Part shown: positions 1-8,884 of the stretch, in pieces
How the letters are laid out: each line of letters begins with the position of its first letter
Numbering within the stretch: position 1 is the stretch's first letter
Origin: Terriglobia bacterium
Lineage (GTDB): Bacteria; Acidobacteriota; Terriglobia; Terriglobales; Acidobacteriaceae
NCBI GenBank assembly: GCA_020072845.1
Contig: JAIQGF010000012.1
Location: 41,975 to 105,974 of the forward strand
Direction of reading: 5' to 3'
DNA length: 64,000 nt
Program-made: the position numbers and the translations under genes
Notes under the pieces: generated by a model
Told to the model about the DNA's origin: nothing
Databases searched by the model: none
What the model saw: only the letters and a program-made list of their open reading frames with translations

Positions 1-2
1 AT

Positions 3-1124
3 TCTGACCTGCTTGCCCTGGCCGTTGCTGCCGACGAATTGCGCCGCTCCATCGTCGGCGACGTCGTCACCTACGTCGTCAATCGCAATATTAATTTCAC
101 CAACGTCTGCTTCGTCGGCTGCAAGTTCTGCGCCTTCAGCCGCGGCCCGCGCGAACAAGACTCCTATTTTCTGACCCTCGAAGACGTCGCCCGCCGCACC
201 TGTGAAGCTCGCCAGCGCGGCGCCACCGAGGTCTGCATTCAGGGCGGGCTGCCGCGTGGCCTGCCGCCTTTCTACTATCGCGACATTCTCCGCGCCGTCA
301 AAAGCGCCGTGCCCGACATGCATACCCACGCCTTCTCGCCCATGGAGGTCTCCTACGGCATCGAGCTTACCGGCATGAGCACGCGCGATTACCTCACCAT
401 GCTGCGCGACAACGGCCTCGACACCCTGCCCGGCACCGCCGCCGAAATTCTCGACGACGACGTCCGCGCGCTCATCTCCCGCAACAAGCTTTCCACCGCG
501 CGCTGGCGCGAGATCATCACCACCGCGCATCAGTGCGGCATCCGCTCCACCTCAACCCTGATGTACGGCCACATCGAGACCACCGCACACTGGGTCAACC
601 AGTTGCTGCTGCTGCGCGACATTCAAGCTCAGACCGGCGGCTTCACCGAGTTTGTGCCGCTTGGCTTCATCCACCAGAACACGGTTTTGTTCCAGGAGGG
701 CATGGCGCGTCCCGGCCCCACGCTCGCCGAGCATTTGAAGATCCACGCCCTGGCCCGGGTGATGCTTGCCGGCGCCATCCGCAACGTGCAGGTGTCGTGG
801 GTGAAGCTCAGCCGCGAGACGGCGCAACTTTGCTTGCGCGCCGGCGCCAACGACTACGGCGGCACGCTGATGGAGGAAAGCATTTCGCGGCTGGCGGGCG
901 CCACCTCCGGCGAGTACCTCAGCCCGGAGCAGTTCCACGAGCGCATTCGCGAACTCGGCCGCACCCCCGCCGAGCGCAATACCACCTACACAAGATTGAA
1001 ATTGATGGATGACACAGCAGTCGGGAATGCCAATGTTTTCGGGAAGGGTACGGCTTTCGGGAAGGGCACGGCGGAACTTGTCCCGAGCGAAGTCGAGGGA
1101 GCCGTGCCGCACGAGCCCATTTAG
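3..1124 (+). CDS. cofH: CofH-like radical SAM enzyme (FO synthase subunit 2), 5' end outside window
   Basis: The frame is open from base 3, so the true start lies upstream. CofH joins the tyrosine-derived hydroxybenzyl group to the ribityl-diaminouracil to give the F420 precursor (established for the family). The radical SAM cluster motif CFVGCKFC (CX3CX2C) follows NRNINFTNV, a signature of CofH and of the second half of FbiC. The family blocks TLPGTAAEI and GFTEFVPLGF are present. The natural C-terminus should lie near base 1010. The last ~36 codons (GKGTAFGKGTAE...) are encoded by a dispersed repeat that also occurs at 36405, so they look acquired. The next gene is an F420-dependent reductase, which supports an F420 role. 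Confidence 0.9.
   Translation, partial: SDLLALAVAADELRRSIVGDVVTYVVNRNINFTNVCFVGCKFCAFSRGPREQDSYFLTLEDVARRTCEARQRGATEVCIQGGLPRGLPPFYYRDILRAVKSAVPDMHTHAFSPMEVSYGIELTGMSTRDYLTMLRDNGLDTLPGTAAEILDDDVRALISRNKLSTARWREIITTAHQCGIRSTSTLMYGHIETTAHWVNQLLLLRDIQAQTGGFTEFVPLGFIHQNTVLFQEGMARPGPTLAEHLKIHALARVMLAGAIRNVQVSWVKLSRETAQLCLRAGANDYGGTLMEESISRLAGATSGEYLSPEQFHERIRELGRTPAERNTTYTRLKLMDDTAVGNANVFGKGTAFGKGTAELVPSEVEGAVPHEPI
1057..1118. repeat. Dispersed palindromic element, copy 1
   Basis: GGCACGGC (1065-1072) pairs with GCCGTGCC (1101-1108) around a core CCCGAGCGAAGTCGAGGG. A near-identical copy lies at 36405-36462. The element supplies the C-terminal codons and the stop of the cofH frame. Confidence 0.75.
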
Positions 1125-1128
1125 TTTT

Positions 1129-1212
1129 GTCATTCCGAGGGGCTCGGTAGGTCACGGCTTCAGCCGTGACCGAGGCGCGAAGCGCCGAAGCCCCGAGGAA
1201 TCTCGGTTTTGC
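1129..1212. repeat. Dispersed TCATTCCGAGG...CCGAGGAATCTC repeat with nested hairpins
   Basis: The outer parts match the TCATTCCGAG / GAGGAATCT repeat also seen near 35254 and 59181. Nested inside are a perfect 10-bp hairpin (1150-1159 with 1162-1171) and a 5-bp hairpin GGCGC-GAA-GCGCC (1174-1186). It lies between cofH and the F420 reductase gene and could act as a transcription attenuator; that role is inference. Confidence 0.65.
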
Positions 1213-1241
1213 GTGTCGTCATGGCAAAGCTGGGAACTAAC

Positions 1242-1270
1242 AGCTGAAACTGAAACTGAAACTGAAACTC
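1242..1270. repeat. Short tandem array of CTGAAA
   Basis: Four to five copies of a CTGAAA unit end 2 bp before the ATG of the reductase gene and occupy the place where a ribosome binding site would be. The same unit family returns at 33074-33152 between metK and ahcY. Confidence 0.7.
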
Positions 1271-1272
1271 TC

Positions 1273-1968
1273 ATGCTTTCCACCGTTGCCATCGTCGGCG
1301 GTACCGGCCCCGAAGGACGCGGCCTGGCCTCGCGCTGGGCGCGCGCCGGGCTGCGCGTCATCATCGGCTCGCGCGACGAGAACCGCGCCCGCATGACTGC
1401 CCAGGACCTCTGCGGCCGCCTTGGACCGGACGCCGTCGTCGAAGGCATGGAAAATTCCGCCGCCGTCCGCGCCACCGATGTCGTGGTGCTGGCGGTTCCC
1501 TTCGAGGGTCAGGCAGCAATCCTCAAGCAGTTGCGCAATCACTTCCGCCCCGGCACGGTGCTGGTCTGCGCCACCGTACCGCTGGCCAGCGGCGTCGGCG
1601 ACCGCGGCTCGCGCGTGCTCGGCGTGTGGCAGGGCTCGGCGGCGCAGCAAGCCGCGGAAATGGTGCCGCAGGGCATCGCGGTCGTGGGCGCGTTTCAGAA
1701 CATCTCGGCCGCGCTGCTGGAAGCCGATTTGCCCGTTGAATGTGACGTCATTGTCTGCACCGACCACGAGAAGGCGAAAGAAGTCGCCTACGAGCTTGCC
1801 CGCAAGATTCCCGGCGCGCGCCCGCTCGACGGCGGCAAATTGGAGAACACGCGCATCGTGGAGCAGATCACCGCCCTGCTTATCACCCTCAACATCCGCC
1901 ACAAAGTGCATTCGGCGGGTTTGAGGATCACGGGAATCGAAGAAGATGTGCGATCTAGTGATTTGTGA
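1273..1968 (+). CDS. npdG: F420-dependent NADP reductase (NpdG/Fno family)
   Basis: The 231-residue product starts at the ATG after the CTGAAA array. It opens with the dinucleotide-binding segment VAIVGGTGPEGRGLA, followed by SRDENRA, typical of the enzymes that pass hydride between reduced F420 and NADP+. Length and the VLAVPFEG and GAFQNIS blocks fit the family. The reading frame extends upstream of this ATG, but that part is repeat sequence. The last residues (DVRSSDL) and the stop run into the GATTTAGTGATT repeat at 1957, so the C-terminus is partly repeat-encoded. With cofH upstream this forms a small F420 locus. Confidence 0.85.
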   Translation: MLSTVAIVGGTGPEGRGLASRWARAGLRVIIGSRDENRARMTAQDLCGRLGPDAVVEGMENSAAVRATDVVVLAVPFEGQAAILKQLRNHFRPGTVLVCATVPLASGVGDRGSRVLGVWQGSAAQQAAEMVPQGIAVVGAFQNISAALLEADLPVECDVIVCTDHEKAKEVAYELARKIPGARPLDGGKLENTRIVEQITALLITLNIRHKVHSAGLRITGIEEDVRSSDL

Positions 1969-2034
1969 TTTAGCGATTTCTGTTTGCCATCTACTGATCT
2001 ATCGAAATCACTAAATCACAAATCACTAAATCAC
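1957..2034. repeat. Inverted tandem array, unit GTGATTTA
   Basis: Degenerate copies of GTGATTTA/GCGATTTC (1957-1980) are followed after a 23-bp spacer by the reverse-complement array (2004-2034). The RNA would fold into a long hairpin between the reductase and ppiD genes. The left arm overlaps the reductase stop codon. Confidence 0.8.
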
Positions 2035-2115
2035 CAATGCCATCACCTCAGTCCCGCTCCGCTCTCTCGTTTATAATGAAATGATTGCGCACGTATTTCT
2101 GGAGCAACTAGACCC

Positions 2116-4107
2116 ATGATTCGATTTCTGCAAACCCCCGGCAAGGTGAAGAAGATTGTCCTTGGCGGGCTGCTGGTCGTCATCTGCGGCGCCATGGCCA
2201 TCACCCTCATCCCGGGCGGCATCCTCGGCGATGCCTTCGGTTTCGGCAACCCGCAGGGCAACATCATCGCCAAGGTCGGCGACCAGGAAGTCACCGTCAG
2301 CGAAGTGCAGGACGCCGCCCGTCAAATGGGCAAGCAGCAATTCCCGCGCGGTTTCCCGCAGCAGTTCATGCCGTTCCTGATGCAGCGCGCGGCGCAGCAG
2401 CTTATCGTCCAGAAGGCGATGGTCGCCGAGGCCCATCGCATGGGCTTCAAAGTCACCGACGCCGAGCTGCAGAGCGAATTGCAGCACGGCAGCTTCGCCT
2501 CGGCGCTGTTCCCCGGCGGCACCTTCGTCGGCCAGGAGAATTACGAGAACTTCATCCAGCAGAACTTCAACATGGGCGTGCAGAACTTCGAGGCGCTGCT
2601 CAAGAGCGACCTACTGATCCGCAAGCTTACCGCCGCGATCCAGGGCGGCGTCACCGTCTCCGATCAGGAACTGGCGCAGCAGTACCAGCGCGAGAACACC
2701 AAGGTCAAGTTCGACTACGCCATCGTTACCCTCGAAGACCTGATGAAGCAGGTCCACCCCACCGACGCCGAGCTGAAGGCTTACTTTGACCAGCACAAGC
2801 AGCAGTACGCCAACGCCATTCCCGAGAAGCGCCAGGCGCGCTACATCGTGATTGACACCAACCGGGTGCGGCAGCAGGTGCAGGTCACGCCCCAGGAGCT
2901 CCAGCAGTACTACAACTCGCATCGCGACCAATACCGTGTGCCCGAGCAGGTGAACGTCCGCCACATTCTGATCAAGACGCCGGCGCCCGGTCCTGACGGC
3001 AAGGTGGACGAGGCGGCGGTGAAGGCGGCGCGCGAGAAGGCCGAATCCGTCCTCAAGCAGGTGCAGGCCGGCGGCAATTTCGCGGAGCTGGCCAAGAAAT
3101 TTTCCGAAGATCCCGGCAGCAAGGACAACGGCGGTTCCATCGGATGGATCCAGCGCGGCCAGACCGTCCCCGAATTCGAGCAGTCGGCGTTCTCTATGCA
3201 GAAGGGCCAGACCAGCGGCATCGTGCGCTCCACCTTCGGCTTCCACATCATCCACGTGGATGACAAGCAGGACGCGCACGTCAAGCCGCTCGACGAGGTC
3301 AAGCCGCAGATCGAGCCGCAGCTCGCCTCCGACAAGGCGGCCAGCCGTGCCGACGCGCTCGCTTCCAAGGCCCAGAACGAAGCCCGCACCGCCGGCCTCG
3401 ACAAGGCGGCCAAGGACAATGGCTTCGAAGTCGTGGACACCGGCCTGTTCACACGCACCGATTCACTGCCCGGCGTCGGCAATGCGCCGGAGTTGATGTC
3501 CGCCATCTTCGGGGCGCGCGACAAGAGCGCGCCCGACCGTGTCCACATCCCGGCGGGATACGTCATCTACCAGGTCACCAAGGTCGAGCCGGCGCGCAGC
3601 CCCAGCTTCGAGGAAATCCGCGCCCGCGTCGAGCAGGAGTTCAAGGGCGACAAGTCGGCCCAGATGCTGCAGCAGAAAACCGCTGAGCTCTCGGAGAAAG
3701 CGCGCTCCCTGCACGACCTCAAGAAGGCCGCCAAGGAAGTCGGGGCCACGGTGAAGACCAGCGATCTGGTCGGACCGACTGGCCAGGTGCCCGACCTCGG
3801 TTCGCTCTCCGGTCCGGCGCAGGCCGTCTTTGAAATGAAGCCGGGCGAGATCAGCGCGCCCATCAACACCGGACGCAACGGCGTCGTCGTCGCCCTGCTG
3901 GAAAAACAGGAGCCGCCGCCGGCGCAGTTTGCCGCCTCCAAGGAGCGGCTGCGCGACCAGCTCCTGCAGAAAAAGCGCAACGAGTTCCTCGAGGTCTTTG
4001 CCACCAACCTCCAGAAGCAGATGGAGAAAAGCGGCAAGATCAAGATCAACCAGCAGGAGCTCAAACGGATTACGACGCCGACCCAGGGCTCCGAAACCGG
4101 CTACTAA
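2116..4107 (+). CDS. ppiD: PpiD/SurA-like peptidyl-prolyl isomerase
   Basis: The 663-residue protein has a short cytoplasmic N-terminus and one membrane segment (about residues 14-33), then a SurA_N-like helical chaperone region. A parvulin (PPIC) domain lies at about residues 276-385, with VRHILIKT, FSEDPGSKDNGGSIGW and FGFHIIHV. A second PPIase-like region follows. This is the plan of PpiD, an inner-membrane-anchored periplasmic foldase for outer-membrane and secreted proteins. The start is the ATG that gives the membrane anchor. It is flanked on both sides by inverted arrays, so it is probably transcribed alone. Confidence 0.85.
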   Translation: MIRFLQTPGKVKKIVLGGLLVVICGAMAITLIPGGILGDAFGFGNPQGNIIAKVGDQEVTVSEVQDAARQMGKQQFPRGFPQQFMPFLMQRAAQQLIVQKAMVAEAHRMGFKVTDAELQSELQHGSFASALFPGGTFVGQENYENFIQQNFNMGVQNFEALLKSDLLIRKLTAAIQGGVTVSDQELAQQYQRENTKVKFDYAIVTLEDLMKQVHPTDAELKAYFDQHKQQYANAIPEKRQARYIVIDTNRVRQQVQVTPQELQQYYNSHRDQYRVPEQVNVRHILIKTPAPGPDGKVDEAAVKAAREKAESVLKQVQAGGNFAELAKKFSEDPGSKDNGGSIGWIQRGQTVPEFEQSAFSMQKGQTSGIVRSTFGFHIIHVDDKQDAHVKPLDEVKPQIEPQLASDKAASRADALASKAQNEARTAGLDKAAKDNGFEVVDTGLFTRTDSLPGVGNAPELMSAIFGARDKSAPDRVHIPAGYVIYQVTKVEPARSPSFEEIRARVEQEFKGDKSAQMLQQKTAELSEKARSLHDLKKAAKEVGATVKTSDLVGPTGQVPDLGSLSGPAQAVFEMKPGEISAPINTGRNGVVVALLEKQEPPPAQFAASKERLRDQLLQKKRNEFLEVFATNLQKQMEKSGKIKINQQELKRITTPTQGSETGY

Positions 4108-4114
4108 CGCGAAG

Positions 4115-4275
4115 GCAGCTGTCAGCTATCAGCTATCAGCTCTCAAGCTGACCAGAGAGACACAAGCTTGGGACCGAAGTCGTGAGCGTTGTGGCTTGAC
4201 CCTTCGCAGGCATCTGACTCAATCGTTAAACTGACGCTGACGGCTGATAGCTGACAGCTGATAGCTGAGAGCTGA
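4115..4275. repeat. Inverted tandem array, unit CAGCTATCAGCTGT
   Basis: The left arm (4115-4150) holds repeated TCAGCTATCAGC-type units. The right arm (4232-4275) holds the reverse complement (GCTGATAGCTGACAGC). It fills most of the ppiD-malQ gap and ends 2 bp before the malQ start. Related units recur at 35822-35888 and 41543-41643. Confidence 0.85.
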
Positions 4276-4277
4276 AT

Positions 4278-5825
4278 TTGATCTCCGAACGCGCCTCCGG
4301 AATCCTGTTGCATCCCTCGTCGCTGCCCGCGCGCGGCGGCATCGGCGACCTCGGCCCGGCCGCCTATGAATTTCTTGACTTCCTCTCCGCCGCCCATCAG
4401 ACGCTGTGGCAGATCCTTCCTTTGGGGCCGATGGCGATCGGCAACTCTCCCTATTCTTCCATCTCCGCCTTTGCCGGAAATCCGCTGCTCGTCAGCCTGG
4501 AACGACTCGCCGATGCCGGCTGGATTGACCGCGGCCGCCTCGCGGTTTTGTCGGAACACCACGGAGCGATTGACTACGACCACGTGCGCGCCATCAAGTT
4601 GCCGCTGTTGCGGGAAGCGGCCGGCAACTTCCTGGCCAACGCCGGCGCTGCCGCGCGCAGCCGGTATGAAAAATTCTGTTCCGACAACGCCTTCTGGCTC
4701 GACGACTACGTCCTCTTCGTTCGCCTCCGCGACCGTTACCCGCGCGGCGCCTGGAACCAGTGGCCGCGCGACCTCGCTCGCCGCCAGCCGCAGGCGCTGG
4801 CCCGCGTGCGCCGGGAACTCGGCGCCGCCCTCGACGTTTCCCGCGTCACCCAGTTCGCATTTTTCGAGCAGTGGCGCGCCCTCCATCAGGCCGCACGCCG
4901 GCGCGGCATTCGCGTCATTGGCGATGTCGCCATCTTCGTGGATTACGACAGCGCCGATGTGTGGACGCATCCCGATCTCTTCCAGCTCGACGACCAACTG
5001 AATCCCACCGTCGTTTCCGGCGTGCCGCCCGATGCGTTCAGCGCCACCGGCCAGCGTTGGGGCAACCCCATTTATCGCTGGGACGTGTTGCAATCGCGCG
5101 GCTACGACTGGTGGGTGCAACGCATGAAGTGGGCGCTCGAGCTGTGCGACAACTTGCGTCTCGACCACTTCCGCGGCTTCGAGTCCTATTGGGAAATTCC
5201 GGCGCATGAGCCTACCGCGATTCATGGCCGCTGGGTGCGCGGTCCCAACGACGACATTTTCCAGGTATTGCGCCAGGCCCTCGGCGGCTTCCAGTTCATC
5301 GCCGAAGACCTCGGCATGATTACCCCCGAGGTCCACGCCCTCCGCGAGCGGCTCGGCGTCCCCGGCATGAAGGTGCTGCAATTCGGCTTCGGCAACCCCG
5401 GCGCGCACATCCACCTGCCCCACCGCTGCCCGCCCAACAGCGTCGTCTACACCGGCACGCACGATAACGACACCACCCTCGGCTGGTTCAACTCCATCTG
5501 GGGCGAGGAGCGCCGCGCTGCCCAAGACTACGTCGGCAGCGATCCCGCGGGCATACACTGGGCCTTCATTCGTGCTGCCATCACTTCGCCCGCGCGGCTC
5601 GCCGTCGTTCCTTTGCAGGATGTTCTCGGGCTGGGCAGCGAGGCGAGAATGAACGTTCCCAGCCGCCGCGACGGCAACTGGACCTGGCGTTATCGTCCGG
5701 GGGATTTGAAGGCGGAATACGCCGAACGTCTGGCGCGGCTTTCCGCGGTCAGCGACCGCAACTCCGCCGCTCCATCCGCCGATCAGCAGCGCCCCGGAGA
5801 AGCGAGCGAAGATTTCGCGGCATGA
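4278..5825 (+). CDS. malQ: 4-alpha-glucanotransferase (amylomaltase, GH77)
   Basis: The 515-residue product transfers alpha-1,4-glucan chains in maltodextrin and glycogen metabolism. The N-terminus GILLHPSSLPARGGIGDLG and the block LPLGPMAIGNSPYSS are diagnostic of GH77. Catalytic motifs are in order: RLDHFRGFESYW (nucleophile Asp near residue 296), AEDLGMI (acid/base Glu near 343) and GTHDND (Asp near 396). The start is a TTG placed just after a repeat array; no ATG fits better. Length is normal for bacterial MalQ. The downstream kinase gene converges on it. Confidence 0.93.
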   Translation: MISERASGILLHPSSLPARGGIGDLGPAAYEFLDFLSAAHQTLWQILPLGPMAIGNSPYSSISAFAGNPLLVSLERLADAGWIDRGRLAVLSEHHGAIDYDHVRAIKLPLLREAAGNFLANAGAAARSRYEKFCSDNAFWLDDYVLFVRLRDRYPRGAWNQWPRDLARRQPQALARVRRELGAALDVSRVTQFAFFEQWRALHQAARRRGIRVIGDVAIFVDYDSADVWTHPDLFQLDDQLNPTVVSGVPPDAFSATGQRWGNPIYRWDVLQSRGYDWWVQRMKWALELCDNLRLDHFRGFESYWEIPAHEPTAIHGRWVRGPNDDIFQVLRQALGGFQFIAEDLGMITPEVHALRERLGVPGMKVLQFGFGNPGAHIHLPHRCPPNSVVYTGTHDNDTTLGWFNSIWGEERRAAQDYVGSDPAGIHWAFIRAAITSPARLAVVPLQDVLGLGSEARMNVPSRRDGNWTWRYRPGDLKAEYAERLARLSAVSDRNSAAPSADQQRPGEASEDFAA

Positions 5826-5847
5826 CAGCGCGTGGTTGGCCCGTCCG

Positions 5848-7095
5848 TCATACCCTCAGCGTCGAGAGTACTCGTTGTCGTTTCTCTTCTTCCGCGACCC
5901 TGCGAGCAAGTTCGCGTCGCTTCGCGTCAGTTTCTTGTCGATGCTGCTCTTGAGCCCAAGCAGCATAAGCCGTGTTTGCCTGCTGCAGATACTGCTTGAA
6001 ATAGTCTACGGCCCGCTGAGTGTATCGTTCGTCGGCAATGCGGATGACCGCGCGAATACCGTGAAAGGCAAAAAGGTTGGGCTGCACCATTCCGTCAATG
6101 AAAGTGTAGCCGCCGCTCGGATTCTGGAAAAGCCGAATCCATTGCGGGTTGGGTGCACCGCTGAGCTTCAGCACCAGCTGGTCTTTATCGTAATCTTCTG
6201 GTGCGATCAGCGTAATTGGATTCCTGACCAAAGGATCGTCAATGTCTGTCTCAGGCACCACCTGTTTCTTCAGCGCATCGAGTTTCTGCTGGCTGATGAA
6301 TTCGTTGCCACGGGCGATCAGTTCCTCCTTCACCGCTGCAACAGTGGGCCTCCGCTCCGGAACCTGCTGTCTCATGGCGTCGACGAGCCCATCTAAGTAG
6401 GCAAAATCGGGCGCGACTGCCCCCACAGGTTTGAACCCGGCACCCTGCGGGATTTCAGCGGTGAACATTTCGTTAAGAATCAGTCCCGCTGCGTAGATGT
6501 CAGCCGGCTGCCCTACCACGCGGCCAGGGACGCGCTGCTCAGGTGCTGCATACATGAAATTTGCCAATCGCTCATGCTTGCCGGTTTCCACGAGAGTGTG
6601 CAGATCCGCCTCCCCGAACCTGGCAATTCCGAAATCCGCCAGAACATAAGTGTTTGATTTGGGGTCATGCAGGATGTTCTGGGGCTTCAAGTCGCGGTGG
6701 CACACGCCCATCAGATGGGCGGCTTCAAGTCCGCTGAGCAACTGGTCAAATACCGGTAACACATCAGCAGGTTTGATTCCAGCGGCCATGACCTTGTGCA
6801 GCGTGCTCGGGTACAGCGGCATAACGTAGAACGGCGATTCGTCTTCGGTGATGCCGGAGCCTAGAACGTGAATGATGTTGCGGTGCCGCTCGGTCGAACA
6901 GAAGTGAATCTCGTTCTCGAACCGCTTCCGCTTCTCGCGTGTCGCCTTGGTCTTGTCCAACACCTTTAGCGCGTAGTGCTCTCCGTCCGACGCGGTTACT
7001 TCAAACACGGCCCCGGTTCCACCAGCACCAACCTGCTGCACGAACTCGTAGGTCTCGAAGGCAGTCTTGAATTGACGAGGCGTTTGTTGCGCCAT
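5848..7095 (-). CDS. Soluble Ser/Thr protein kinase with unassigned C-terminal region
   Basis: The 415-residue protein has a Hanks-type kinase domain at about residues 15-275. It shows a glycine loop (VGAGGTGAV), the ATP-binding lysine in ALKVL (K44), the catalytic loop HRDLKPQN (133-140), DFG (154-156) and APE (184-186). No membrane segment is visible, unlike PknB-type sensors. Residues about 290-370 form a beta-rich stretch I do not recognise, and the end is a charged helical tail (about 380-410). The substrate is unknown. The base composition looks slightly less GC-rich than its neighbours. Confidence 0.88.
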   Translation of the reverse strand: MAQQTPRQFKTAFETYEFVQQVGAGGTGAVFEVTASDGEHYALKVLDKTKATREKRKRFENEIHFCSTERHRNIIHVLGSGITEDESPFYVMPLYPSTLHKVMAAGIKPADVLPVFDQLLSGLEAAHLMGVCHRDLKPQNILHDPKSNTYVLADFGIARFGEADLHTLVETGKHERLANFMYAAPEQRVPGRVVGQPADIYAAGLILNEMFTAEIPQGAGFKPVGAVAPDFAYLDGLVDAMRQQVPERRPTVAAVKEELIARGNEFISQQKLDALKKQVVPETDIDDPLVRNPITLIAPEDYDKDQLVLKLSGAPNPQWIRLFQNPSGGYTFIDGMVQPNLFAFHGIRAVIRIADERYTQRAVDYFKQYLQQANTAYAAWAQEQHRQETDAKRRELARRVAEEEKRQRVLSTLRV

Positions 7096-7141
7096 TACTT
7101 ACTCCAACACTACGTTTGCGAACTGCTCCATGGTAACGCTC

Positions 7142-7822
7142 TCAGCTCCAGTTAACCTTCATCTTCACCCTGACCAACGCCTCCGCTTTTTCCACGACCT
7201 CATCGATGCTGAGATGCGTCGAATCCAAGACCACAGCGTCCTGCGCCGCCACCAGCGGCGACGCCGCCCGCGTTCGGTCCCGCTGGTCGCGCTGCTGCAA
7301 CTCCGCCGCGACGTCTTTCTCCTCGCCGCTGCCCTGCTTCAGCCGCCGCTCCACTCGCACCTCGGGCGCCGCTTCCAGGAAGATCTTTACGTCGGCGTTG
7401 GGAAACACCACCGTCCCGATATCGCGCCCTTCCATCACCACCCCGCCGCGCGCGCCCATCTCCTGCTGCCGCGCCACCATGTAGGTACGCACCGCCGGGT
7501 GTACCGACACGCGCGACGCCGCTGCGGTCACATCCGTCTCGCGAATGCGTTCACTGACATCGCGTCCATCCAGCAGCACGCGGTTGCCGTCCACCCGCGG
7601 CTGCAGTTCGATGCGCGAATTGCGCGCCAGCTCCAGTAGCGCGCCTTCGTCGTCGAACGAGACATCGTTCTCGATCGCTTTCAGGCCCAGCGCGCGGTAC
7701 ATCGCTCCGCTTTCCAGGTTCACGTAGCCGAGCTTGCGCGCCAGCCGCGACGCAATCGTGCTCTTGCCCGCTCCCGCCGGCCCATCAATCGCGATCACCA
7801 GGTTCTTGCTCTCTTCCGCCAT
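7142..7822 (-). CDS. cmk: Cytidylate kinase
   Basis: The 226-residue product phosphorylates CMP and dCMP. The P-loop GPAGAGKST lies at residues 14-22, followed by GYVNLESGAMYRALGLKA as in Cmk. The lid-region motifs GRDIGTVVFP and EVRVERRLKQ are also present. Length is normal. It lies 46 bp upstream of the kinase gene on the same strand and may be cotranscribed with it. Confidence 0.93.
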   Translation of the reverse strand: MAEESKNLVIAIDGPAGAGKSTIASRLARKLGYVNLESGAMYRALGLKAIENDVSFDDEGALLELARNSRIELQPRVDGNRVLLDGRDVSERIRETDVTAAASRVSVHPAVRTYMVARQQEMGARGGVVMEGRDIGTVVFPNADVKIFLEAAPEVRVERRLKQGSGEEKDVAAELQQRDQRDRTRAASPLVAAQDAVVLDSTHLSIDEVVEKAEALVRVKMKVNWS

Positions 7823-7850
7823 TCCTCGATCTATCGATAACCCTTGAAGG

Positions 7851-7890
7851 CGTCATCCTGAGTGCGCCCGCTTTTGGCGCACTCAGGATC
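7851..7890. repeat. GTCATCCTGAG-type dispersed repeat forming a 12-bp hairpin
   Basis: CCTGAGTGCGCC (7857-7868) pairs perfectly with GGCGCACTCAGG (7876-7887) over loop CGCTTTT. The right arm contains the stop codon of the upstream minus-strand gene, so the repeat supplies that gene's 3' end. It may terminate transcription ahead of cmk. A related element lies at 50809-50880. Confidence 0.75.
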
Positions 7891-8785
7891 TATGCTTTCT
7901 TGGCCACTCGCTAACACGTTGCGCCGAACGTGCTTTCGCCACGAATGCCTCTCTTCTCTGCGCCACCTGCACCATCGACTTCTTCCCGACGTTGACGAAA
8001 CTCAACTCGCGCGCCGCCAGCAGCGCGTTGATCGCCTCCTTCACCCGCGATTTCGGCACCATGTGCCCGAAAAATTCCTCGACCTCCGACTGCTCCGCCG
8101 CCACCACCGCCTCCAGATATTTGGACACCAGCGCCGACAGCGCTTCCGGCAGCGAGGTATGCATTCCCGCCCGCACCCGGTCCGGCGCCCAGCGATACAG
8201 CGCGTCCCACTTCGCGCCCTCTTCCGGCGTGTAATCCACCCGCGTGATCCGCAGCCGCGACCACAACTCGTTCAGCGCCCGGTCCAGTGCCGGCGCCGAT
8301 GGTTCGCCGCCGAGCAGTTCGCGCAAGCGCGGCTTGGACATCGCACCATGCGTTCGGATCGCCTCAAACGCGTCGCGTGCCAGCGGCGAGTACTCCGAGT
8401 GCGCTCCCGGCTTCGGCGTCTGCCGGGGATTCTTGTCGCCGAAGGCGCCGTACAGGTACGGGAACACCGCCTCCGACACCAGAAACCCGGCTTCGCCGAA
8501 CACACTGCCCTCGAACGCCGCCTTCTCGCGCAGCAGGCGCACCATCAACTCGATCGCCTCATGTGCCCGCGCGTCGGCAAACGCGAGCTTCGCCGTCGGC
8601 AACCCCTCGTCGGTTCCCGCCAACGCCCCCAGAAACGTCGGCGCCAGCACCGCCGGCTTGGTGGGATACAGCAGGCACATGCCGACGCTTTCCATGAACT
8701 CGCGCGCCTCCTCCACCGTGCGCATGCCGCGCCCGTCCAGGCGCCATTTTTGACGTCGAGCTTGCTGCAATTCCTGTTCAGTCAT
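7883..8785 (-). CDS. AlkZ/YcaQ-like winged-helix protein (putative)
   Basis: The 300-residue protein resembles, in overall layout, the AlkZ/YcaQ superfamily of DNA glycosylase-like proteins: a helical N-terminus (ARRQKWRLDGRG) and winged-helix-like segments such as MSKPRLRELLGGE and LNELWSRLRITRVD. I cannot confirm the catalytic QxQ/QxD motif, so the activity is uncertain. No signal peptide or membrane segment is seen. Its position between cmk and mutL fits a DNA-repair role only loosely. The stop codon is provided by the repeat hairpin at 7857-7887. Confidence 0.5.
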   Translation of the reverse strand: MTEQELQQARRQKWRLDGRGMRTVEEAREFMESVGMCLLYPTKPAVLAPTFLGALAGTDEGLPTAKLAFADARAHEAIELMVRLLREKAAFEGSVFGEAGFLVSEAVFPYLYGAFGDKNPRQTPKPGAHSEYSPLARDAFEAIRTHGAMSKPRLRELLGGEPSAPALDRALNELWSRLRITRVDYTPEEGAKWDALYRWAPDRVRAGMHTSLPEALSALVSKYLEAVVAAEQSEVEEFFGHMVPKSRVKEAINALLAARELSFVNVGKKSMVQVAQRREAFVAKARSAQRVSEWPRKHRS

Positions 8786-8802
8786 GGCTGATGTAGTGCA
8801 TG

Positions 8803-8884
8803 CGCGATCGGGCGATTTGCGACAACCATGGGTGCGGGTTCAAGATCACCCGATCACCCGATCATCAGATCACCCGATCGTCAG
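8803..8884. repeat. Inverted tandem array, unit CCCGATCA
   Basis: A short left part with CGATCGGGCGAT (8803-8820) faces a longer array of GATCACCCGATCA units (8844-8884). The array runs into the mutL stop codon at 8881-8883. Confidence 0.75.
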
